From positions 1-64,000 of the forward strand of contig JAEXAJ010000159.1 of assembly GCA_023458215.1 (NCBI GenBank): a DNA stretch of 64,000 nucleotides, in the 5' to 3' direction. The notes below the pieces were generated by a model that was not told the DNA's origin, searched no databases, and saw only the letters and a list, made by a program, of their open reading frames with translations. The DNA is from Bacteroidota bacterium. Its GTDB lineage: Bacteria; Bacteroidota; Bacteroidia; Bacteroidales; Bacteroidaceae. The translations under genes were made by a program, and so were the position numbers. This document shows positions 55,833-64,000 of this stretch, in pieces (positions within the stretch are counted from its first letter, which is position 1; each line of letters begins with the position of its first letter).

Positions 55833-58283
55833 ATGTATACTATGAAACACCTATTACTGCTTGTTTTAGTATTTCTTATGGCGATACGAATGGATGCACA
55901 AGGACATCTGAAAGTGATTTTACCAGGTGACTATCCCGATCCTAGTATTATGCGTGAGGGAGGAGATTATTACATGACTCATTCCCCATTTATTTATAAA
56001 CCCGGATTCTTGATTTGGCATTCCAGAGATTTAGTGAATTGGGAACCTGTCTGCAGAGCGTTGCCTGATTGTGAAGAAGATGTTATGGCTCCGGACTTAT
56101 TGAAATACAAAGACAAGTATTATATTTATTATCCCAGTTCTACTGCCGAAATATTTGTAATCACAGCAGAACATATCCGGGGACCGTGGAGTAAGCCGGT
56201 GAAGTTGGAGATGGATATCAAGGGAATTGATCCGGGACATGTGGTTGGAGAAGACGGACGTCGCTATCTCTTTACCAGTAGTGGTTATGTGACACCTTTA
56301 AGTGATGATGGCCTCCGGGTAACAGGGAAGAGCAAGAAAGTGTATGACGGATGGGACTATCCACGGCAATGGAAGACGGAGGGCAAGTTTTTGGAATCAC
56401 CGAAACTTTTGTTTAAGAACGGATATTACTATATGGTTTCTGCCGAAGGCGGAACAGCAGGACCCGCTACCAGCCACATGTGTGTCATGGCTCGCTCTAA
56501 GAGTATTTTTGGTTCTTGGGAAAATTCCCCTTATAATCCGTTGGTACATACGTTCAGTGCTGTGGAGAGTTGGTGGTCTAAAGGACACGGTACCTTGATA
56601 GACGATGTGAATGGTAATTGGTGGATGGTGTATCATGCATACGCTAACGGTTGTCATACACTGGGCAGGCAGACTTTGCTGGAGCCTATGGAATATTTGG
56701 CTGATGGGTGGTTCGCTGCTTCCGGAAAAGCTGAGTACTTGCCCGAGGACGAGCGTATTGAGCATGGTTTTGATCTCAATGATGACTTCGAGGGTCCGGA
56801 ATTGGGACTTCAATGGACTTTCTGGAAGGAAAATGCAGTGAAAGAGCTTACCATTAAGAACTCAACGCTTCAGATGAAAGGGAAAGGAACTTCACCTGCT
56901 GATGGTCGTTTGCTATTGATAATTCCCGAAGACAAGTGTTATGAAACGCAAGTAGAGGTATATACAGAGAAAGGGAATAGAGCCGGAATGATGTTGTTTT
57001 ATAACGAGAAGGCATTTGCCGGTGTGATGGCAGACGAAAAGAATTTCTTTGTGTACAAAGATGCGGAGCATTGCGAAAGAATCCCCAATGAAATAGGTCG
57101 CCAGTTTAAAGTGAAGTTGCTGAACCGGGGTAATAAAGTGACTATGCAAGTCGGCAGTAATGGCAAGGACTGGACAACATTGGCCGAGAACCTGGACGTG
57201 TCACTGATGCAGCATAATAAATATCATGGTTTTTTGGCACTACGTGTAGCTTTACTATCAGCAGGAAAGGGCAGAGCGGAATTTAGAGAGTTTCGTTATA
57301 AGAATGCTGTTCCTCAAGAAAAGGATATGGCAGCTTACTTGTTGGTTTATCATCGTGATGAAACGCACAGCCTGCATTTTGCACTGAGCGATGATGGATA
57401 TACCTTTACCGCGTTGAATAACGGTGATCCGGTGGTGGGGGGTGATAGCATCGCACGTGAGCGTGGGGTTCGTGATCCGCATATCTATCGTGGTCCCGAT
57501 GGCGCCTTTTATGCAGTGATGACCGATCTCCACGGTTTAGGTATGAAAGCAGGATGGAGGGATACAGAGTTTGAACGTGACCGTAAAGTATATGGATGGG
57601 GCAATAACTATGGTTTTGTGATGATGAAATCATGGGACTTGATAAATTGGAAGCATACAACTGTACGGCTTGATACATTAACTGCCGGACTGAAGGAAAT
57701 GGGTTGCGCATGGGCTCCTGAGGTAGTTTATGATGAAGATAAGGGCAAGTTGATGATTCACTTCGCCATGCGTTTCCGCAATGAGCCGTTGCGCATGTAC
57801 TATGTATATGTGAACGATGATTTTGATCGTGTGGAGACCTTGCCACGACTCCTTTTTGAGTATCCCGAGAAGAGTATCGGGGTGCTTGATGCCGACATCA
57901 TTAAGTTTGGTGGTAAATTTCACATGTTCTATGCGGTGAATGATGGTACAGCCGGGGGGGTGAAGCATGCGGTTTCTGACAATATTAACAAAGGCTATGT
58001 GTTTAATCCGCGTTTCTATGACTTCGAGACAGTATCTTGTGAAGCTCCGAATGTGTGGAAGCGTATTGGAGAGCAGAAATGGGTCTTGATGTATGACGTA
58101 TCTTGGCTGGTTCCTCAGAACTTTGGCTTTGCCGAAACATCGGACTTCGTAAACTTCAGGAATTTGGGGCACTTTAATGAAGGAGTGATGAAGGCAACCA
58201 ATTTTATACCCAAACATGGAGCGGTGATCCATCTGACGAAGGAGGAAGCAGAAAGACTGCGTGAATATTATAATCTTCGATAG
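55833..58283 (+). CDS. Two-module GH43-type enzyme (GH43 + sandwich + second GH43-like propeller)
   Basis: 816 residues with a signal peptide (about 1-23). First GH43 propeller, about 27-300: Asp36 in GDYPDPS, Asp88 in APDLLKY and Glu188 in FLESPKL form the usual catalytic triad. A beta-sandwich, about 310-495 (FDLNDDFEGPELGLQWTF), is typical of GH43 C-terminal modules. A second propeller-like domain, about 500-816, has Asp548 in GVRDPHIYRG, WAPEVVYDED and Glu737 in SCEAPNVWK. GH43 enzymes act on arabinan, xylan and galactan side chains. Two such domains in one polypeptide suggest stepwise or dual specificity. It reads divergently from the GH28/GH49-like gene. Confidence 0.88.
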   Translation: MYTMKHLLLLVLVFLMAIRMDAQGHLKVILPGDYPDPSIMREGGDYYMTHSPFIYKPGFLIWHSRDLVNWEPVCRALPDCEEDVMAPDLLKYKDKYYIYYPSSTAEIFVITAEHIRGPWSKPVKLEMDIKGIDPGHVVGEDGRRYLFTSSGYVTPLSDDGLRVTGKSKKVYDGWDYPRQWKTEGKFLESPKLLFKNGYYYMVSAEGGTAGPATSHMCVMARSKSIFGSWENSPYNPLVHTFSAVESWWSKGHGTLIDDVNGNWWMVYHAYANGCHTLGRQTLLEPMEYLADGWFAASGKAEYLPEDERIEHGFDLNDDFEGPELGLQWTFWKENAVKELTIKNSTLQMKGKGTSPADGRLLLIIPEDKCYETQVEVYTEKGNRAGMMLFYNEKAFAGVMADEKNFFVYKDAEHCERIPNEIGRQFKVKLLNRGNKVTMQVGSNGKDWTTLAENLDVSLMQHNKYHGFLALRVALLSAGKGRAEFREFRYKNAVPQEKDMAAYLLVYHRDETHSLHFALSDDGYTFTALNNGDPVVGGDSIARERGVRDPHIYRGPDGAFYAVMTDLHGLGMKAGWRDTEFERDRKVYGWGNNYGFVMMKSWDLINWKHTTVRLDTLTAGLKEMGCAWAPEVVYDEDKGKLMIHFAMRFRNEPLRMYYVYVNDDFDRVETLPRLLFEYPEKSIGVLDADIIKFGGKFHMFYAVNDGTAGGVKHAVSDNINKGYVFNPRFYDFETVSCEAPNVWKRIGEQKWVLMYDVSWLVPQNFGFAETSDFVNFRNLGHFNEGVMKATNFIPKHGAVIHLTKEEAERLREYYNLR

Positions 58284-58290
58284 GAATAGA

Positions 58291-58357
58291 TTGAATTCCA
58301 TGAATCTTATAAGAATTTTGGATTTGATTCCATAAATTTTATAAGATTTGTGGATTT
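58291..58357 (+). repeat. Short imperfect tandem repeat
   Basis: Two adjacent units of about 33 bp share TTGATTCCAT, AA..TTATAAGA and TGGATT (58291-58324 and 58325-58357). They lie in the gap after the double GH43 gene. No known element is recognised. Confidence 0.5.
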
Positions 58358-58438
58358 TGTATTCAGTAACACTCGCTTAGAACAAGCTTTATTGAAGAAA
58401 TCCTTTTAATGAATTAAGTGCTTTCCTGTTTCCAATCG

Positions 58439-58446
58439 TATATTTG
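58439..58446 (+). promoter_or_regulatory. -7 element before the second GH28/GH49-like gene
   Basis: TATATTTG matches TAnnTTTG and lies 12 bp before the first candidate ATG (58459) and 21 bp before the second (58468). This favours the second start. No clear upstream box. Confidence 0.45.
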
Positions 58447-58458
58447 TAAATAAAACAA

Positions 58459-59862
58459 ATGGAACTTATGAAACAAATATGCAGATTGGTAGTAGTGGCT
58501 TTATTGGCTTTTACCCCAGGAGTACAGGCACAACTGGTAACTTATCCCGAAGGACTGGCAACCGGAATGCCACATAACGATGATTATACGGTTCGTGTTC
58601 GTGTGCCGGGTGGGGAATGGAAAGACTTGTTCGAGTACAATGTTCAGGTAGATATGGACAAGGTGCAGGATGCTTCGATGGTGCAGTTCGATATGGGTAG
58701 CCCGGTGGAAGTGATGGTGAAGAAAAACAATGAAACGATCCGCGAAGTGGCTATCCGTCCACTGAACAATAAAGTAGCTTTTAAGCAGATTCAAAATGCG
58801 ATATTCTTTACTCTAGACAGACCACAATATCTATCTATAGAATTTAACGGAGATCGTTTGCACAATCTGCATCTTTTTGCCAATCCGATGGAGACTGAGA
58901 CGTATACACAAGAAGAAAAAGGTATCATGTATTTTGGTCCGGGCGTACATCGTCCGAAAGACCTGCCAAATAATCAGATTCGTATTCCTTCCAATACTAC
59001 CGTATACCTGGCTCCGGGAGCGGTAGTAAAAGCCAAACTCTTGGTTGATAAAGCAGAGAATGTACGCATCATCGGACGGGGAATATTGGATCATCCCATT
59101 CGGGGTATTGAGATAACCGACTCTAAGAATGTGCTGATAGATGGAATAACAGTAGTCAATCCCGACCATTATACTGTTTTTGGCGGCGGCTCTTCGGATA
59201 TCACGATACGGAATCTGAAGTCTTTCAGTTGCAAAGGTTGGAGCGATGGCATTGACATGATGTGCTGCCGGAAAGTGAAGATTGATAACGTTTTTATGCG
59301 TAATTCGGACGACTGTATTGCTTTGTATAATCATCGTTGGAACTGGTGGGGTGGTTCGGGTGATATTACAGTCACTAACTCTGTCTTGTGGGCGGATATT
59401 GCACACCCTATCAATATAGGTGGTCATGGCGATCCGGACTCTCCGACCGGCGAAGTAATCGAGAATCTTATTTTCCGTAACATCGACATCCTCGAACAGG
59501 ATGAGGATGATATGCCCTATCAAGGCTGTATGGCAGTGGTTTGTGGCGATAGGAATCATGTACGCAATGTTTTGTTTGAAGATATTCGTGTGGAGAGTAT
59601 TCAAGAGGGACGTCTGTTTTGTGTTAAAGTCAATTTTAACCCTAAATACGATAAGCAGCCCGGAAACAGCATTGACGGGATTACTTTCCGCAACATCACT
59701 TATACAGGTGTGGGTGATAATCCTCCATTAATACAAGGATTTGATAAGGAACGCAAAGTGAAGAATGTAACGTTTGATAATGTGGTGATTAATGGGAAGC
59801 GGATGACGGATTTGAACGAGTGTGTGACGAATGAGTTTTTAGAAGGAGTTAAGGTGAAATAG
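58459..59862 (+). CDS. GH28/GH49-like parallel beta-helix glycoside hydrolase (paralogue)
   Basis: 467 residues, or 464 from the Met at 58468, which leaves a better leader after the promoter. Signal peptide ends near VQAQ. The layout matches the protein at 54.2-55.6 kb: an N-terminal sandwich, then a beta-helix with WSDGIDMMCC, MRNSDDCIALY and HPINIGGHGDP. Here the G-x-GHG-like block is closer to polygalacturonases. The two paralogues share NLHLFANP, YFGPGVH and ERKVKN segments but have diverged widely, suggesting different linkages. It precedes the GH127/146 gene by 60 bp and is probably in its operon. Confidence 0.8.
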   Translation: MELMKQICRLVVVALLAFTPGVQAQLVTYPEGLATGMPHNDDYTVRVRVPGGEWKDLFEYNVQVDMDKVQDASMVQFDMGSPVEVMVKKNNETIREVAIRPLNNKVAFKQIQNAIFFTLDRPQYLSIEFNGDRLHNLHLFANPMETETYTQEEKGIMYFGPGVHRPKDLPNNQIRIPSNTTVYLAPGAVVKAKLLVDKAENVRIIGRGILDHPIRGIEITDSKNVLIDGITVVNPDHYTVFGGGSSDITIRNLKSFSCKGWSDGIDMMCCRKVKIDNVFMRNSDDCIALYNHRWNWWGGSGDITVTNSVLWADIAHPINIGGHGDPDSPTGEVIENLIFRNIDILEQDEDDMPYQGCMAVVCGDRNHVRNVLFEDIRVESIQEGRLFCVKVNFNPKYDKQPGNSIDGITFRNITYTGVGDNPPLIQGFDKERKVKNVTFDNVVINGKRMTDLNECVTNEFLEGVKVK

Positions 59863-59922
59863 CTTTGCCGCTTGAGTAATTATCCTTCTTTATTCGTATC
59901 TTAATAATAAAACGGATAAGAG

Positions 59923-61848
59923 ATGAATAAGAAGAATATTATTTTATTGGTGCTTTGGGCTGTTTCCGGCACTTTGTCTGCACAATCCATTTATCCTGGT
60001 CAGCATGCAGGAAAACTGAAGAAGGAAACGATTGCTCCTCTTCAAGTGAAGAGTTTTGATTTGAAGGATATTCGTTTGTTGCCAAGCCGCTTTCGTGAAA
60101 ATATGATGCGCGACTCTGCTTGGATGGTTTCTATCGATGTGAACAGACTGTTACATAGCTTCCGTACGAATGCAGGTGTGTTTGCCGGACGTGAAGGCGG
60201 ATATATGACGGTGAAGAAGCTTGGAGGGTGGGAGTCGCTGGATTGCGAACTGCGTGGACATACGGCAGGACATCTTTTGTCAGCTTACGGATTGATGTAT
60301 GCGTCTACCGGTAGTGAGATTTTCAAGCTGAAAGGAGACAGTATTGTAACAGGGCTGGCAAGTGTGCAGGCAGCTCTTGGTAACGGTTATCTTAGCGCTT
60401 TCCCCGAAGAGTTGATTAACCGTAATCTGCTTGGAACAAGTGTTTGGGCACCGTGGTACACGTTACATAAGCTGTTTTCCGGCTTGATAGACCAATATCT
60501 GTATGCAGATAATCAGCAGGCATTGAATATAGTGAAGGGAATGGGTGACTGGGCGTATCACAAACTGAAACCACAGACCGAAGAAACTCGTCGTAAAATG
60601 ATTCGCAATGAATTTGGTGGTATAAACGAATCCTTTTACAATCTATATGCAATAACCGGTGAGGAGAACTATCGTTGGTTGGCGGAGTTTTTCTATCATA
60701 ACGATGTGATAGACCCTTTGAAAGAGCAGAATGATGACTTAGGTACCAAGCACACCAATACTTTCATTCCGAAAGTGATTGCTGAGGCCCGTAACTATGA
60801 ATTGACTCAAAATGAGGTAAGCCGAAAACTGACGGATTTCTTTTGGCATACCATGATAGACCATCATACTTTTGCACCCGGATGTAGCAGCCAGAAAGAA
60901 CATTTCTTCGATATTGCGCACTTCTCCAACTATCTGAATGGCTATACGGGTGAGACTTGTTGCACCTATAACATGTTGAAACTTTCCCGTCATTTGTTTT
61001 GTTTGACTGGTGATGCGAAAGTGGCGGATTATTATGAACGTGCGCTTTATAATCATATTCTTGGCCAGCAAGATCCCGAATCGGGTATGGTCTGTTATTT
61101 CCTGCCTTTGCTTAATGGGGCACATAAGGTGTATAGTACAAAAGAAAACTCGTTCTGGTGTTGTGTAGGTAGTGGTTTTGAGAGTCATGCCAAGTATGGC
61201 GAAGCTATCTATTATCACAATGATAAAGGCATCTACGTCAATCTTTTCATCCCTTCGGATGTGAACTGGAAAGAAAAAGGATTGACATTGCGTCAGGAGA
61301 CAGCTTTCCCGTCTGAGGAATCAACCACCTTGAAAGTCTGTTTGAAACAACCGTTGCATACAACAATCTATTTGCGTTATCCTTCGTGGAGTGGGAAAGT
61401 GACGGTGCGTATAAATGGTAAGAAAATACTCGTAAAGCAGAATCCGGGTTCATATATTGCATTGACCCGCCGGTGGCAGGATGGTGACTGCATTGAAGCA
61501 ACTTATCCGATGCAGGTACGCATAGAAACTACACCTGATGATCCAAATAGAGGAGCCTTACTTTATGGCCCGTTGGTACTGGCCGGCGAGCGAGGGACAG
61601 ATGGAATGCAGTCTCCGGCTCCTTTTTCCAATCCGGCACTGTATAATGACTATTATACATACGATTATCATATTCCGGCAAATTTGAAAACAACATTGCC
61701 GGTCAATATGAAATACCCGGAACGCTCTCTGCAAAGGGTTGGGAGAGAGTTGAGATTTACCACCCGACAAGGAGATATCATTCGTCCATTGTATGACGTA
61801 CACCGTCAACGTTATGTAGTATATTGGAATTTACAAAAAGAGAAATGA
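59923..61848 (+). CDS. GH127/GH146 (DUF1680) beta-L-arabinofuranosidase
   Basis: 641 residues with a signal peptide (about 1-20, LSAQ). The zinc-cysteine active site of characterised beta-L-arabinofuranosidases is seen at matching spacing: Glu326 (KEHFFDI), Glu344 and Cys346 (GETCCTYNM), Cys413 and Cys414 (FWCCVGSG), the first of these two being the nucleophile position. The alpha-barrel SFRTNAGVFAGREGGYMTVKKLGGWES and the AGHLLSAYGLMYAS segment are family hallmarks. GH127 and GH146 are close, so the number is left open. It releases beta-linked L-arabinofuranose from arabinan or glycoprotein side chains. The next gene starts two bases after its stop. Confidence 0.92.
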   Translation: MNKKNIILLVLWAVSGTLSAQSIYPGQHAGKLKKETIAPLQVKSFDLKDIRLLPSRFRENMMRDSAWMVSIDVNRLLHSFRTNAGVFAGREGGYMTVKKLGGWESLDCELRGHTAGHLLSAYGLMYASTGSEIFKLKGDSIVTGLASVQAALGNGYLSAFPEELINRNLLGTSVWAPWYTLHKLFSGLIDQYLYADNQQALNIVKGMGDWAYHKLKPQTEETRRKMIRNEFGGINESFYNLYAITGEENYRWLAEFFYHNDVIDPLKEQNDDLGTKHTNTFIPKVIAEARNYELTQNEVSRKLTDFFWHTMIDHHTFAPGCSSQKEHFFDIAHFSNYLNGYTGETCCTYNMLKLSRHLFCLTGDAKVADYYERALYNHILGQQDPESGMVCYFLPLLNGAHKVYSTKENSFWCCVGSGFESHAKYGEAIYYHNDKGIYVNLFIPSDVNWKEKGLTLRQETAFPSEESTTLKVCLKQPLHTTIYLRYPSWSGKVTVRINGKKILVKQNPGSYIALTRRWQDGDCIEATYPMQVRIETTPDDPNRGALLYGPLVLAGERGTDGMQSPAPFSNPALYNDYYTYDYHIPANLKTTLPVNMKYPERSLQRVGRELRFTTRQGDIIRPLYDVHRQRYVVYWNLQKEK

Positions 61849-61849
61849 C

Positions 61850-63508
61850 ATGAAAAACTTACGAATTTATTTAATCGTAATTGCTTGCTTTGCTCTTTCA
61901 TTCACAAAGAGTGTTGCAGCCGAGTGGCAATGGTCGGTACAAATGCCGGATATTGTTTCTAATGAAACGGACGATCATCCGCAGGCTTTCTTGTGGATAC
62001 CTTCAGAGTGCATGCAAGTACGGGCAGTGATGGTAGCTATGCATAACATGACGGAAGAAACTTTGTTTGAAAACTCTTTGTTTCGTGAGAAACTATCGGA
62101 AGCGGGCATTGCACTGATATGGATTACTCCCGGTTGGGAGCAGCCATGGGATATACGTACAGGTTGTCAGGCCGCTTTTGACAAGATGATGGAAGATCTT
62201 TCTAGCGTAAGTGGCTATACTGAACTAAGATATGCTCCGATCATTCCTTTCGGACATTCGGCAATGGCAACCTTTCCGTGGAATTTTGCCGCTTGGAATC
62301 CCGAACGGACGCTGGCGGTAATTTCATTTCATGGCGATGCACCGCGTACAAACCTCACCGGTTATGGACGTGAAAATCTGGAGTGGGGGCGTACCCGTAA
62401 CATCGACGGTATCCCCGGCCTGATGATCGAAGGCGAATACGAGTGGTGGGAAGCCCGTGTCAACCCTGCACTGGCTTTCCGCATGATGTACCCCGAAAGT
62501 TGTATCTCTTTCCTTTGTGATGCAGGACGCGGACATTTTGATATTGCCGACCGTACAGCTGCTTATATCGCTCTCTTTTTAAAGAAAGCATTGGAAACTC
62601 GTCTGCCGGAAACGTTGGATTTAGATAAACCTATGGTCTTGAAGAGACTGAACCCACAGGACGGCTGGCTTGCCGAACGCTGGCGTAGGGGGGACGGAGC
62701 GAAGGGGGAAAATCGTGAAGCCTCTGTCGTGAAACCGCCGAAACGCACTAAACCGGCTCCTTATAAACTATATAAAGGAGATCTGCATGATGCCTTCTGG
62801 TACTTTGACCGTGAGATGGCCGAACTAACTGAGGCTATCTATCAACAGGAAATGGACAAGAAATCACAGTACCTTGGCTTTGAGCAAGCCGGACAGTTGC
62901 TTACTTACGACAAGAATTCCCATGTACGCACCACTGCCCGTTTCATGCCCGAAGCCGATGGACTGACTTTCCGTCTGAAAGCTGTCTATATGAATAGTGA
63001 CTACACGCAGGAATCCGATATACATGCCTCTGTTCCACCTGTAATAACCCGTATCTGTGGCCCGGTTCGGAAAGTGAACGATACGACTTTTACAGTCTGC
63101 TTTTATCGGATGGGCATGTACAACAAACGTCGCACAGGTGATATCACCTTGCTGGCAAGCAGCGATGGAGATAACCGTTACAAGAGTGCGGTTCAAGAAC
63201 TTAGTTTCCGCGTTCCTTATCGTAATACGGAAGGCAAACGGCAATGTATCCTATTTCCCGGTCTGCCCGATGTTACTTTGGGAACTGAAGAGTTGTCCTT
63301 GAATGCCACTTCCGATTGCGGCCTTCCGATACATTACTATGTAAAAGAAGGTCCGGCAGAAGTTGTGGACGGTAAACTTGTATTTACCGGAATCCCTCCC
63401 CGCAGTAAGTTTCCGCTGAAAGTAACGGTTGTAGCCTGGCAATATGGTTTGGCAGGTGAAGTACAAACGGCGGAGCCTGTGGAACGTAACTTTTTTATTA
63501 ACCGTTGA
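61850..63508 (+). CDS. Alpha/beta-hydrolase (carbohydrate-esterase-like) with C-terminal beta domains
   Basis: 552 residues with a signal peptide (about 1-24, SVAAEW). Residues about 35-255 form an alpha/beta-hydrolase: the nucleophile elbow PFGHSAMATFPW (Ser137) and a late GRGHFD (His229). The middle (about 260-300) is an unusual linker with LAERWRRGDGAKGENREASVVKPPK. The C-terminal 240 residues look like beta-sandwich domains of unknown family. It begins at 61850, two bases after the GH127/146 stop, so the two are translationally coupled. A role in removing acetyl, methyl or feruloyl groups from the glycan is likely by context, but not shown. Confidence 0.72.
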   Translation: MKNLRIYLIVIACFALSFTKSVAAEWQWSVQMPDIVSNETDDHPQAFLWIPSECMQVRAVMVAMHNMTEETLFENSLFREKLSEAGIALIWITPGWEQPWDIRTGCQAAFDKMMEDLSSVSGYTELRYAPIIPFGHSAMATFPWNFAAWNPERTLAVISFHGDAPRTNLTGYGRENLEWGRTRNIDGIPGLMIEGEYEWWEARVNPALAFRMMYPESCISFLCDAGRGHFDIADRTAAYIALFLKKALETRLPETLDLDKPMVLKRLNPQDGWLAERWRRGDGAKGENREASVVKPPKRTKPAPYKLYKGDLHDAFWYFDREMAELTEAIYQQEMDKKSQYLGFEQAGQLLTYDKNSHVRTTARFMPEADGLTFRLKAVYMNSDYTQESDIHASVPPVITRICGPVRKVNDTTFTVCFYRMGMYNKRRTGDITLLASSDGDNRYKSAVQELSFRVPYRNTEGKRQCILFPGLPDVTLGTEELSLNATSDCGLPIHYYVKEGPAEVVDGKLVFTGIPPRSKFPLKVTVVAWQYGLAGEVQTAEPVERNFFINR

Positions 63509-63523
63509 TTTCTTTGATACCTC

Positions 63524-63555
63524 TTTGGGGACACGGCTGAATTTGCATATCTTTG
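63524..63555 (+). promoter_or_regulatory. Bacteroides promoter before the last gene
   Basis: TTTG (63524-63527), a 20-bp spacer and TATCTTTG (63548-63555) match the consensus. The start would be near 63562, about 29 nt before the ATG. Confidence 0.7.
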
Positions 63556-63590
63556 CTCTTAGTTAAACTTAAGATAATGTAAATACGCTT

Positions 63591-64000
63591 ATGAAGAAAA
63601 GAATTGCAAGAATCTGTATGTTATTGGCTTGCTCTTTCGGGTACGTCACCGGGCATGCAACCGTTCTCCCCTCAGTCGTTACATCCACTATTGAAGAGCT
63701 GGTGGCGAAAGACGGAAAGAACCAGGCCGGTATAGCCAAAGGAGTCAATCAAGTGGCTCGGTTGTGGCAGCCTGCCGATGGAGACGATCAGGCTTTCAAG
63801 TCATTCTGTTTGGAAAACTATCTGTCCGATCCGGCAGAAAAGGAACAAGTATTCCTTAAAGTCAGTGAGTATTTGGAGGGAATTTATGGAAACTTTAATG
63901 AGATAACGCTTTGCCTGCAACGCAATCTCAACCTGGAAACCGGTCCTTTGCATGCCATTGATGAAAAGTTCGGAGCCTATAGTCCCGGTTCGCATCTCAC
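63591..64000 (+). CDS. Exported protein of unknown function (N-terminal part, cut by window edge)
   Basis: An ATG at 63591 opens a frame running off the window (136 codons seen). Signal peptide about 1-24 (FGYVTGHAT). The mature start IEELVAKDGKNQAGIAKGVNQVARLW, then FCLENYLSDPAEKEQVFLKVSEYLEGIYGNFNEI, and a segment ending in FGAYSPGSHL, resemble the first helices of a large exported Bacteroides protein family. I could not name it with confidence. It may be a peptidase-like protein, but no catalytic motif lies in the visible part. It has its own consensus promoter, so it is probably not part of the CAZyme transcript. Confidence 0.75.
   Translation, partial: MKKRIARICMLLACSFGYVTGHATVLPSVVTSTIEELVAKDGKNQAGIAKGVNQVARLWQPADGDDQAFKSFCLENYLSDPAEKEQVFLKVSEYLEGIYGNFNEITLCLQRNLNLETGPLHAIDEKFGAYSPGSHL

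Overview
The window looks like a chromosomal segment of a gut Bacteroides species. The evidence is a SusC/SusD pair, many secreted carbohydrate-active enzymes, DUF5687, DUF1680 and BT4734-like proteins, and promoters of the Bacteroides type (TTTG, about 19-20 bp, TAnnTTTG). The species cannot be fixed by eye. No rRNA, tRNA or CRISPR array was seen.

Layout. (1) 1-7.3 kb: a mannoside-processing cluster with the tail of a probable GH97, two GH92 alpha-mannosidases, an AmpG-like MFS permease and a GH130 glycoside phosphorylase. It resembles N-glycan/mannan foraging loci. (2) 7.3-20.8 kb: a mostly minus-strand core block. It holds a TraB/GumN protein, an NlpC/P60 lipoprotein, an ABC ATPase with a DUF5687 membrane partner, an M16 peptidase, kdsA, a lipid kinase and miaA, flanked by two related PAS histidine kinases. 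A structured-RNA candidate lies in front of the first kinase. (3) 21-42.6 kb: a polysaccharide utilisation locus with a heparinase II/III-type lyase, a membrane-spanning AraC regulator lacking any kinase module, GH31, an ECF sigma factor, SusC/SusD, a GH39-like enzyme, GH95 and an alginate-lyase-fold protein with a C-terminal binding module. (4) 42.7-45.1 kb: an unusual secreted protein with internal duplication and tandem TonB-C-like domains. (5) 45.1-54.05 kb: an accessory island bounded by inverted copies of a ~100-bp sequence. It carries a divergent HU-like regulator/VapE-type primase-helicase pair around an iteron-like operator, and a 1616-residue DUF4062-STAND NTPase-beta-propeller-zinc-ribbon protein. 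(6) 54.2-64 kb: more CAZymes (two GH28/GH49-like beta-helix proteins, a double GH43, GH127/GH146), an alpha/beta-hydrolase esterase, and a truncated gene at the window edge.

How it works together. Regions 3 and 6 read as one glycan-degradation neighbourhood aimed at a decorated, uronic-acid-containing plant-type polymer (inference from families). The accessory island now separates them. The large DUF4062-STAND protein in that island is the best candidate for an undescribed system. Its architecture matches conflict/immunity sensors of the NACHT/STAND type and is shared with animal proteins such as nephrocystin-3, TEP1 and NWD1.
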